Source: Streptomyces sp. NBC_01429
GTDB lineage: Bacteria; Actinomycetota; Actinomycetes; Streptomycetales; Streptomycetaceae
DNA length: 64,000 nt
Assembly (NCBI RefSeq): GCF_036231945.1
Contig: NZ_CP109599.1
Coordinates: 7,715,501-7,779,500, forward strand
Direction of reading: 5' to 3'
The notes below the pieces were generated by a model that was not told the DNA's origin, searched no databases, and saw only the letters and a program-made list of their open reading frames with translations. Both the position numbers and the translations under genes were made by a program. Position 1 is the first letter of the stretch. Each line of letters begins with the position of its first letter. This document shows, in pieces, positions 57,608-64,000 of this stretch.

Positions 57608-58837
57608 ATGCGAGAGCCTGCCTTCGCTCCGGGGCGCGTCACCGCCGCACCTCTCCACGGAGGGGAAGCTCGCTCCCTGGCGTCCGGAGCACGCCCGTCC
57701 GCTCCTACTCCTCCGCCCGCGACCGCGGTTCCCGCGCTCCGGGCCGCGGCCGGTTCCGATCCGGCGCACTCCGATGTCGCCGTCATGGTCGAGGCCGAGC
57801 TGGGGCGTTGGCTGAACGCACGGCGCCAGGAGCTGAAGGCCATCGACGCCGGCGCCGACCGGCTCCTCGCGGAGCCGCTGGCACGGCTCGCCCTGCGCGG
57901 AGGGCAGCGGATGCGGGCCCGGTGCGCCGTGCTGGGCTGGCGTGCCGCCGGCGGAGCGAAGGAGGGCCGCCGGGCCCGTCCGGCCGCCGTGCTGGGAGCG
58001 GCCCTGGAACTGTTGCAGGTCTGCGCGCTGGTGCACGACGACATCATGGACGGCTCGCGCACCCGCCGTGGGGAGCCCACCCTGCACGAGCAGTTCGCGG
58101 CCCATCACCGGGAGCGGGCCCTGCACGGTGACCGCCCCGCCTACGGGACGGCCCGGGCGCTGCTGGCCGGAGACCTCGCACTGGTCTGGGCCGAGGATCT
58201 CTACCGTGAGGTACGGCTTGACCCGGCCGCCCGCCGCCGGGCCGACGGCTCGTGGCGGGCGATGCGCACCGAGATGGTCGCCGGCCAGCAGCTCGACCTG
58301 GAACTACAGGCGGGCCGGTCGCAGTCGGTTCTCGCCTCGCTGCGGATGGCCGAGCTGAAGACCGCGAGGTACACCGTCGAGCGCCCGCTGCACCTCGGTG
58401 CGGCCGCCGCGGGCGCCGACGGACCGGCGCTGGCCGCGCTGAGGGGGTTCGGCCTGCGGGTCGGCGTCGCGTTCCAGCTGCGCGACGACCTGCTGGGCGT
58501 CTTCGGCGACCCCGAGGCCACGGGGAAGCCGTGCGGTGACGACATCCGCGAGGGCAAGCGCACCTATCTGGTCAACCTGGCCCTGAGCCGGGCCCGGATC
58601 CGTGGTGACACGGTCGCCGAGCACGTGCTGCTGCGCCTGGGGGACGAGCGGGATTCCTCCGAGCGGAGCGTCGACCGGGTGCGTGCCGTGCTGGTCGGCC
58701 TGGGCGCGGACCGGGCGGTAGAACAGCGCATCGCCCGGATGGTCCAGGAGGGCGTCGGGCTGCTGAGCGGCGCCGGACTCGATCCGGACGCGGTCTCCGC
58801 CCTCGAACTGCTGGCTGCCCAGGTGTCCGTGCCATGA
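57608..58837 (+). CDS. crtE: Geranylgeranyl (polyprenyl) diphosphate synthase, CrtE
   Basis: This trans-isoprenyl diphosphate synthase makes GGPP for phytoene. First Asp-rich motif is DDIMD in VHDDIMDGSRTRRG, with typical basic residues GGQRMRARC before it; the second region is QLRDDLLGVFGD, followed by GKRTYLV. From ATG 57608 it has 409 residues, of which the first 59 are a Pro/Ala-rich, probably disordered extension; the conserved part begins around ATG 57785 (MVEAELG), which is a possible alternative start. The frame is open further upstream to 57374, overlapping the divergent oxidoreductase, which is unlikely to be used. Its stop overlaps an ATG of the crtI frame, so the crt genes form an operon. 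Confidence 0.9.
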   Translation: MREPAFAPGRVTAAPLHGGEARSLASGARPSAPTPPPATAVPALRAAAGSDPAHSDVAVMVEAELGRWLNARRQELKAIDAGADRLLAEPLARLALRGGQRMRARCAVLGWRAAGGAKEGRRARPAAVLGAALELLQVCALVHDDIMDGSRTRRGEPTLHEQFAAHHRERALHGDRPAYGTARALLAGDLALVWAEDLYREVRLDPAARRRADGSWRAMRTEMVAGQQLDLELQAGRSQSVLASLRMAELKTARYTVERPLHLGAAAAGADGPALAALRGFGLRVGVAFQLRDDLLGVFGDPEATGKPCGDDIREGKRTYLVNLALSRARIRGDTVAEHVLLRLGDERDSSERSVDRVRAVLVGLGADRAVEQRIARMVQEGVGLLSGAGLDPDAVSALELLAAQVSVP

Positions 58838-58922
58838 GCCGGACACGCGCCCCTTCCGCCGACCTCTTCCGTCTACCACTTCCGTCAACTCCCTTCCGCC
58901 GAACCCCTTCCAACGTGAGGAA

Positions 58923-58929
58923 AGCAGGA
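58923..58929 (+). promoter_or_regulatory. Ribosome binding site that decides the crtI start
   Basis: AGCAGGA lies just before the ATG at 58933, within a purine-rich GAGGAAAGCAGGA stretch. It favours 58933 over the ATG at 58834, which overlaps the crtE stop and would add 33 residues with no family counterpart. Confidence 0.7.
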
Positions 58930-58932
58930 TCC

Positions 58933-60465
58933 ATGAGGACGATCCCCGGGCCCACCGACCATGTCGTGGTCGTCGGCGCCGGCCTGTCGGGACTGGCCGC
59001 CGCGCTGCACCTGCTCGGCGCGGAACGACGTGTCACCGTGCTGGAGCGCGCGGACCACGTGGGCGGCCGGGCGGGCTTCACCCGAACGGGTGGCTATCGC
59101 ATGGACACCGGTCCCACCGTACTGACGATGCCCCATCTGCTGGACGAGGCACTGGCCGCGGTCGGCGGCTCGGTGGCCGAGCGCCTCGAACTGGTCGCGC
59201 TGCACCCCGCCTACCGGGCCTCCTTCGCGGACGGCAGCAGCCTGGACGTACACACCGAACCGGAGGCCATGGAGGCCGAGGTGGAGCGGTTCGCCGGCCC
59301 GGCGCAGGCGGCCGGGTACCGGCGGCTGCGCTCCTGGCTCACCGCTCTCCACCGGGTGCAGATGCGCAGTTTCATCGACGTCAACTTCGACTCCCCGCTC
59401 GGTCTGCTGGGCCCCGACCTGGCACGGCTGGCCGCCCTCGGCGGATTCGGGCGGCTGGGCCCGCGCATCGGCAGGTTCCTCCAGGACGAGCGGCTGCAAC
59501 GGGTCTTCTCCTTCCAGGCCCTGTACGCCGGGGTGGCGCCCGCTCGGGCTCTGGCCGCGTACGCGGTGATCGCGTACATGGACACCGTGGCCGGTGTCCA
59601 CTTCCCGCGCGGTGGCATGCACGCGGTGCCGCGCGCTCTGGCGGCGGCCGCCACGGACGCCGGAGCGGACCTGCGGCTCAGCACCGAGGTGCGGAGTCTG
59701 GAGCGCGGCGGCGGAGGCCGGATCACCGCCGTGCACACGGCCCTCGGCGAGCGCATCGCCTGCGACGCCGTGGTGCTCACGCCCGACCTGCCGCTGGTGC
59801 ACCGGCTGCTCGGCCGGACGCCGCGCCGTGCGGTGCCGCTGACCTGGTCGCCGTCCGCCTTCGTCCTGCACGCCGGGACCACCCGGACCTGGTCCCGACT
59901 GGCCCACCACACCATCTCCTTCGGCCGGGCCTGGGAGAGCACCTTCGACGAGCTCACCCGCACCGGCAGCCTGATGAGCGATCCCTCGCTGCTGATCACC
60001 CGTCCCACCGCCACCGACCCCGCGCTGGCTCCGCCCGACCGCCATCTGCACTATGTGCTGGCCCCCTGCCCCAATCTGGAGCGCGGACCGATGGACTGGT
60101 CCGAGGTGGGTCCGCGCTACCGGGACCGGATCGTCGCCGAACTGGAGCAGCGGGGCCTGACCGGCTTCGACGCGTCGGTGGAGTGCGAGCGCGTCGTCAC
60201 CCCGGCCGACTGGGCCGGGCAGGGCCACGCCGCCGGCAGCCCCTTCTCCGCCGCGCACACCTTCGCCCAGACCGGGCCGTTCCGCTCCCGCAACCTGGTG
60301 GCCGGGGCGCCCAACGCGGTCCTGGCCGGCTGCGGCACGGTACCCGGGGTGGGCGTGCCCACCGTGCTGCTGTCCGGCAAGCTCGCGGCGGCCCGGATCA
60401 CCGGTGCGGCCCGTCCTGTCCGACGTCGCACGTCCGCCGCCGGCCTCACCGGAGCCGCCCTGTGA
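58933..60465 (+). CDS. crtI: Phytoene desaturase, CrtI
   Basis: The 510-residue FAD enzyme desaturates phytoene stepwise towards lycopene. It has the N-terminal FAD fold VVVVGAGLSGLAAALHL with VLERADHVGGRAG, a RMDTGPTVLTMP substrate-region motif, and the C-terminal CrtI-type motif near GCGTVPGVGVPTVLLSGKLAA. Start 58933 (MRTIPGPTDHVVVVG) is chosen from the ribosome site and the family's usual N-terminus; an in-frame ATG at 58834 forms an ATGA overlap with crtE and may help translational coupling. It is followed by crtB with a GTGA overlap. Confidence 0.94.
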   Translation: MRTIPGPTDHVVVVGAGLSGLAAALHLLGAERRVTVLERADHVGGRAGFTRTGGYRMDTGPTVLTMPHLLDEALAAVGGSVAERLELVALHPAYRASFADGSSLDVHTEPEAMEAEVERFAGPAQAAGYRRLRSWLTALHRVQMRSFIDVNFDSPLGLLGPDLARLAALGGFGRLGPRIGRFLQDERLQRVFSFQALYAGVAPARALAAYAVIAYMDTVAGVHFPRGGMHAVPRALAAAATDAGADLRLSTEVRSLERGGGGRITAVHTALGERIACDAVVLTPDLPLVHRLLGRTPRRAVPLTWSPSAFVLHAGTTRTWSRLAHHTISFGRAWESTFDELTRTGSLMSDPSLLITRPTATDPALAPPDRHLHYVLAPCPNLERGPMDWSEVGPRYRDRIVAELEQRGLTGFDASVECERVVTPADWAGQGHAAGSPFSAAHTFAQTGPFRSRNLVAGAPNAVLAGCGTVPGVGVPTVLLSGKLAAARITGAARPVRRRTSAAGLTGAAL

Positions 60466-61475
60466 CCGCACGGGAACTGGCCGCGGCCGGCATCACCGAC
60501 CCCCGCCTCCGGGCCGCGTACCTGAGCTGCCGCGAACTCAACGCCCGGCACGGCCGCACCTACTTCCTGGCGACCCGGCTGCTCACCGCGGATCGCCGGC
60601 CCGCCGTGCACGCCCTGTACGGCTTCGCGCGCTGGGCCGACGACATCGTCGACGACCTCGGGAACCGGGCCCCGGTGGCGGAGAAGGCCCGAGCCCTGGA
60701 CCGGCTCCAGGCGGATCTGGCGACCGGGCTGTCCACCGGCCGCAGCAGCCACCCCGTGGTCGCCGCCCTGGCCGACACGGCCGAGCGCTACGGCATCGAG
60801 CACCGGCACTTCACGGACTTCATGGCCTCGATACGGATGGACCTGGACACCACGGACTACGCCACCTGGGACGACCTGGCCCGCTATGTCCGGGGCTCGG
60901 CCGCGGTGATCGGCCTCCAGGTGCTGCCCGTACTCGGGACCTGCGCACCCCGGGCCGAGGCGGCCCCGCACGCCGCCTCGCTGGGAGTCGCCTTCCAGCT
61001 CACCAACTTCCTGCGGGACGTCGGCGAGGACCTGGAGCGCGGACGTGTCTACCTGCCCGCCGACCGCCTCGCCGCGCATGGGGTGGACCACGAGCTGCTC
61101 GCCCGGTGCCGCAGGACCGGTGAGCGGGACGGGCGCGTCGTCGAGGCCCTGCGCGAACTGGTCGCCTTCAACCGCGGCATCTACCGGCACGCCGCCCTCG
61201 GGGTCCCCATGCTCGCCGCCGTCTCCCGCCCCTGCGTGAGCACCGCGCTGGTGCTGTACAGCGGCATCCTCGACCGGATCGAGGCCGCGGGCTACGCGCC
61301 GGTACTGCGGCGCAGGGTCGCCGTGCCCGAACACCGGCGGGCCACGGTGGCCCTGGCGGGGCTGCTACGGGTCACCGCGGCCCGGACCCGGCACCGTCTG
61401 GCGGCGCGCCCGGTCCCGCCGTGGCCCGGGGCGTGCGAGAAGGCGGCGCCGATCGCCGAGGAGCACCCCGGATGA
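60462..61475 (+). CDS. crtB: Phytoene synthase, CrtB
   Basis: The 337-residue squalene/phytoene synthase family member joins two GGPP into phytoene. Both catalytic Asp motifs are present: WADDIVDDLG (about residue 60) and FLRDVGEDLERGRVYLP (about 183). GTG start at 60462 overlaps the crtI stop (GTGA), and its stop overlaps the next gene (ATGA), so the operon is tightly coupled. Length is normal for streptomycete CrtB. Confidence 0.95.
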   Translation: MTARELAAAGITDPRLRAAYLSCRELNARHGRTYFLATRLLTADRRPAVHALYGFARWADDIVDDLGNRAPVAEKARALDRLQADLATGLSTGRSSHPVVAALADTAERYGIEHRHFTDFMASIRMDLDTTDYATWDDLARYVRGSAAVIGLQVLPVLGTCAPRAEAAPHAASLGVAFQLTNFLRDVGEDLERGRVYLPADRLAAHGVDHELLARCRRTGERDGRVVEALRELVAFNRGIYRHAALGVPMLAAVSRPCVSTALVLYSGILDRIEAAGYAPVLRRRVAVPEHRRATVALAGLLRVTAARTRHRLAARPVPPWPGACEKAAPIAEEHPG

Positions 61476-62695
61476 GTCCCCGGCGCGACCGTACCGACAT
61501 GACTGACCGACCCGACGGACCCGACCGGCGTGATCGACCCGACGGACCCGACCGACCCGACCGGCGCGATCGATTCGACCGGCGTGACCGACCCGACGGA
61601 CCCGACCGACCCGACCGGCGCGATCGATTCGACCGGCGTGACCGACCCGACCGGCGTGACCAGCCCGGCGGCGCCCGCCCGGGGCCGTTCCGGCGCCGGT
61701 TCCCGCTGAGTGTGATCGGCGGCGCCAAGTGGGCCGACCAGCGGCCCACTTGGCGAGACGCCCGGCCCGCCGTCATCGAGGGAGCCCTGAAGCGGGCCCT
61801 CGCCCGTCCGTCCGGCAACTGGTACGTGCTCGCCGCCTCGGGCCAGATCCGCGCCGGGGCGCCGCTGGGGCGTACCGTCGCCGGTCGCGAGGTCGTCGCC
61901 TGGCGGGACGGCGCGGGCACGCTGCACGCGGCCCCGGGCGCGTGCCCGCACCTGGGCGCCCCGCTCTGCCGCAGCCCGCAGGTCGGGGACCGGCTCGTCT
62001 GCCACTGGCACGGCCTGGCGCTCGGCCCTGAGGGCTTCCCCGGCTGGGACCCCTTCCCGGCCCACGACGACGGCGAACTGGCCTGGGTACGCCTGGATGC
62101 CGTGGGCGGTGAGGCCCCGCTGCCCGCGCCGGTGCTGCCCGCCCGGCCTGATCCGTCCGGTTCGCTGTCCGCCGTGGCCACCGCGATCGGGATCTGCGAG
62201 CCGGAGGACATCATCGCCAACCGCCTCGACCCCTGGCACGGCGCCTGGTTCCACCCGTACGCCTTCGCCGATCTCACCGTGATCGAGTCACCGGCCGCCC
62301 CCACCGGGCAGGTTGACGCGGATCCGGCGGCGGACCGCTTCGTGGTGCAGGTCGCCTTCCGGCTGCGCGGACGGTTGGGGGTGCCGGTGCGGGCCGCCTT
62401 CACCGCACCCGGCCCGCGCACGGTGGTGATGCACGTCATCGAGGGCGAGGGGGTGACCAGCGTGGTGGAGACGCATGCCACGCCGCTGGGCCCGGACGCG
62501 TCCGGACGGCCGCGCACCGCCGTGGTCGAACTCGTCGCCGCCCACTCGGCGCGCCCGGGGTTCGGCCTGGCCCGCCGCGCCGCACCCCTGCTGCGACCGG
62601 CCATCCGCCGCACGGCCGGCCGGCTGTGGCGCGACGACATCGCCTACGCCGAACGCCGCTGGCAGCTGCGCAGCACCGGCGGCCTGCCGGGCTGA
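61472..62695 (+). CDS. Rieske [2Fe-2S] protein of the carotenoid operon, with repeat-rich charged N-terminus
   Basis: The 407-residue protein's Rieske domain (about 118-200) has both cluster motifs, CPHLG and CHWHGL (CxH and CxxH). The C-terminal 190 residues are typical of Rieske proteins found beside actinobacterial crt genes (DUF5914-type, as I recall) and may help the carotenoid ring desaturation/methylation step by passing electrons. The N-terminal 70 residues are almost only Arg, Asp and Pro, encoded by tandem DNA repeats, and are probably disordered; a start at ATG 61499 or later is possible. The ATGA overlap with crtB supports 61472. It holds the place that crtV has in the S. griseus crtEIBV operon; I cannot tell whether it is the same gene. 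It converges on crtU. Confidence 0.85.
   Translation: MSPRRDRTDMTDRPDGPDRRDRPDGPDRPDRRDRFDRRDRPDGPDRPDRRDRFDRRDRPDRRDQPGGARPGPFRRRFPLSVIGGAKWADQRPTWRDARPAVIEGALKRALARPSGNWYVLAASGQIRAGAPLGRTVAGREVVAWRDGAGTLHAAPGACPHLGAPLCRSPQVGDRLVCHWHGLALGPEGFPGWDPFPAHDDGELAWVRLDAVGGEAPLPAPVLPARPDPSGSLSAVATAIGICEPEDIIANRLDPWHGAWFHPYAFADLTVIESPAAPTGQVDADPAADRFVVQVAFRLRGRLGVPVRAAFTAPGPRTVVMHVIEGEGVTSVVETHATPLGPDASGRPRTAVVELVAAHSARPGFGLARRAAPLLRPAIRRTAGRLWRDDIAYAERRWQLRSTGGLPG
61499..61672 (+). repeat. Tandem GACCGACCC-type repeats in the Rieske gene
   Basis: The stretch consists of variants of GACCGACCCGAC and GACCGGCGTGAC. It includes a longer 54-bp unit present twice (from 61571 and 61625). It codes for Arg-Asp-Pro-rich repeats and is prone to slippage, so length should vary between strains. 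Confidence 0.85.
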
Positions 62696-62830
62696 GGCAT
62701 GTCCGACACATAGCGCCGTCGGTCCGGAGGGCGGGGCTCGCGGCGTCCGCGTTCCAGGCGCCAGGCGCCGCGTTCCAGGTGCCCGGTGCCGTGTGCCGGG
62801 CGGGATACGGTCAGCCGGGCCCTGGGCCGC
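62696..62830. other. Convergent intergenic region between the Rieske gene and crtU
   Basis: These 135 bases contain short direct repeats of GTTCCAGG and the small palindrome GGCGCCAGGCGCC near 62758. No strong terminator hairpin was identified by eye. Confidence 0.5.
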
Positions 62831-64000
62831 TCAGCGCAGCCGGGACAGCGCCCGCAACGCGGCGGAACGCCCGCCGTCGGGCACGGTCCACAACGTCTGG
62901 CCACGCACCCCCCAACTCGCGAGCAGGGCGTTGGAAGCCTGGAAGCCGGTGGTCGCGGCACGCTCCATCAGGGCCACCGGCAGGCCGCCGCGCACCATGT
63001 CGCCGGCCAGCACCAGCCTCGGGTGACCGGTCGTCACCGTCGGCCGCTGCCCGTAGCCACCGACCGGGAACATCGGACAGTCGGCCCGCCACACGTGGCG
63101 CTGGTCCACGGCCCCGGCGGCCCCGGTCTCCGGATAGACGCGGACCAACTCCTCGCGCAGAGCCCGCTGCACCGCTTCGCGGTCGGCGCCGGGATCGACC
63201 GCGTAGGCGTGCAGTTCCACCACCGAGCCGCCATGGCGCGCGCACCAGCGGGCCGCCTCCCCCTCCCAGCGCTCCAGCACACTGACATTGTCCAGCGGTC
63301 CGTACCCGCTGGTCCCCAGGAAGCCGGGACGGTCCGCCGCGACCGGCCGGTCCAGCCACCACCGCGACACCAGGAACGGCGGGGCCTGGCGCAGACCCGC
63401 GATCCGCTCCCGCCACGGCGCGTCGACCAGCTCCGGCGACCCCGCCACCAGCGCCCGCAGCCCGCCGCTGTCGAGTGCCAGCACCACCGCGTCGAAGTGC
63501 TCCCGCGCCCCGTCCTCCGGCTCCACAGCGAAGCCGTCGTCCTCCGGACACACCGCGCGCACCCCGACACCGGTGCGCGCCCGCACCCCGTGGCCGGCCA
63601 GGTAGGCCCCGAGCGGCTCCCACAGCGCTTGGGGGAACGGCTCGGCGGGCACGTCGAACAACAGCCCCTCGGCCGAACCGAGGAAGTAGATGTGGAACAT
63701 CAGGAGCAACTCCGCCGCCGACAACTCGGCCGGGTCCGCGAAAAAGCTGCGGGAGAACACCTCGAACGCCAGGTGCTGGGCCGCCTCCGGGAACCGTACC
63801 GAACGCAGGAACTCCACCGCGCCGACACCGTCGAGTTCCTCGTAGACCTCCGGCACCGCCACATCGAGCAGCGGCAGCGCCGCGCGCGGGTTCATCGCCA
63901 GCAGATCGCGCCAGCCGAAGGTGGGACTCAACGCCACGAAGCCCAGCGCGCTCCACGGCGGTGTGCGCGGCACATGCCGGAAGCTGTCCCTGGCCCCGCC
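62831..64000 (-). CDS. crtU: Carotene desaturase/methyltransferase CrtU (isorenieratene synthase type), C-terminal part
   Basis: The gene runs off the right edge: the frame stays open to base 64000, and the GTG at 63973 is not the real start. About 389 residues are visible, lacking the N-terminal FAD-binding fold. Family-like features: FPEAAQHLAFEVFSRSFFADP, MFHIYFLGSAEGLLFDVP, and the C-terminal FAD motif VLAGDMVRGGLPVALMERA. CrtU turns the beta-rings of beta-carotene into aromatic rings, giving isorenieratene, so crtY (cyclase) and crtT are expected just beyond the window on the same strand, as in S. griseus crtYTU. The 3' end converges with the crtE-I-B-Rieske operon. Confidence 0.87.
   Translation of the reverse strand, partial: GGARDSFRHVPRTPPWSALGFVALSPTFGWRDLLAMNPRAALPLLDVAVPEVYEELDGVGAVEFLRSVRFPEAAQHLAFEVFSRSFFADPAELSAAELLLMFHIYFLGSAEGLLFDVPAEPFPQALWEPLGAYLAGHGVRARTGVGVRAVCPEDDGFAVEPEDGAREHFDAVVLALDSGGLRALVAGSPELVDAPWRERIAGLRQAPPFLVSRWWLDRPVAADRPGFLGTSGYGPLDNVSVLERWEGEAARWCARHGGSVVELHAYAVDPGADREAVQRALREELVRVYPETGAAGAVDQRHVWRADCPMFPVGGYGQRPTVTTGHPRLVLAGDMVRGGLPVALMERAATTGFQASNALLASWGVRGQTLWTVPDGGRSAALRALSRLR

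Noticed and set aside
61499..61672. Repeat array as a possible CRISPR
   Set aside because: Units are short, overlapping variants with no spacers, and they lie in frame within a coding region.
63973..63975. Start codon of the last gene near the right edge
   Set aside because: The frame remains open to the end of the window and the protein lacks the N-terminal FAD fold, so the gene is simply cut by the window.

Overview
The window is very GC-rich actinomycete DNA, almost certainly Streptomyces or a close relative: third codon positions are strongly G/C, GTG and TTG starts occur, operons use ATGA, GTGA and TGATG overlaps, and the gene content is typical of streptomycete secondary metabolism. 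About 55 kb belongs to a modular type I polyketide cluster and the last 8 kb to a carotenoid cluster.

Polyene part. Bases 1-7770 hold the 3' part of one PKS gene and 7819-39627 a single giant six-module PKS gene, both on +. Facing them on - are two gene groups. The pair at 39759-41632 is an ABC exporter (permease and ATPase). The seven-gene operon 54229->42014 is mycosaminyltransferase, sugar aminotransferase, cytochrome P450, ferredoxin, type II thioesterase, aminodeoxychorismate synthase (pabAB) and a loading PKS with a carboxylic-acid:CoA-ligase-type starter domain. A PAS-LuxR regulator (54828-55511, -) lies behind it. This set and domain order match the candicidin / FR-008 (levorin) family of aromatic heptaene macrolides, so fsc names are used.

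The chemistry reads consistently. PabAB (with an ADC lyase not in this window) supplies p-aminobenzoate, and the FscA ligase loads it. Module 1 lacks a KR, so the aryl ketone stays. Module 3 carries an ER. Module 4 has a methylmalonyl-type AT and a DH whose catalytic Asp is replaced, leaving a hydroxyl. Modules 5-10 all have malonyl-type AT and intact DH and KR, giving six of the seven conjugated double bonds. The P450 and ferredoxin would oxidise a branch methyl to carboxyl, and the aminotransferase and glycosyltransferase would make and attach mycosamine. The later PKS genes (fscD-F equivalents), pabC, the GDP-mannose dehydratase and other regulators are not here and would have to lie outside, probably left of base 1.

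Carotenoid part (56105-64000). An unassigned FAD oxidoreductase is divergent from a crtE-crtI-crtB-Rieske operon, which converges on a partial crtU (isorenieratene-type carotene desaturase/methyltransferase) running off the right edge. This resembles the convergent crt operons of S. griseus-type isorenieratene clusters.

Notable structure: large perfect inverted repeats between convergent operons, three stacked hairpins behind fscA, long near-identical blocks inside the giant PKS gene (recent gene conversion or duplication), and what looks like a fossil docking-domain pair inside fscC between modules 8 and 9. No rRNA, tRNA, CRISPR array, IS element or integrase was seen. I did not find a clearly new biological system; the best leads are the internal docking relic, the conversion pattern, and the unassigned redox proteins of the crt locus.
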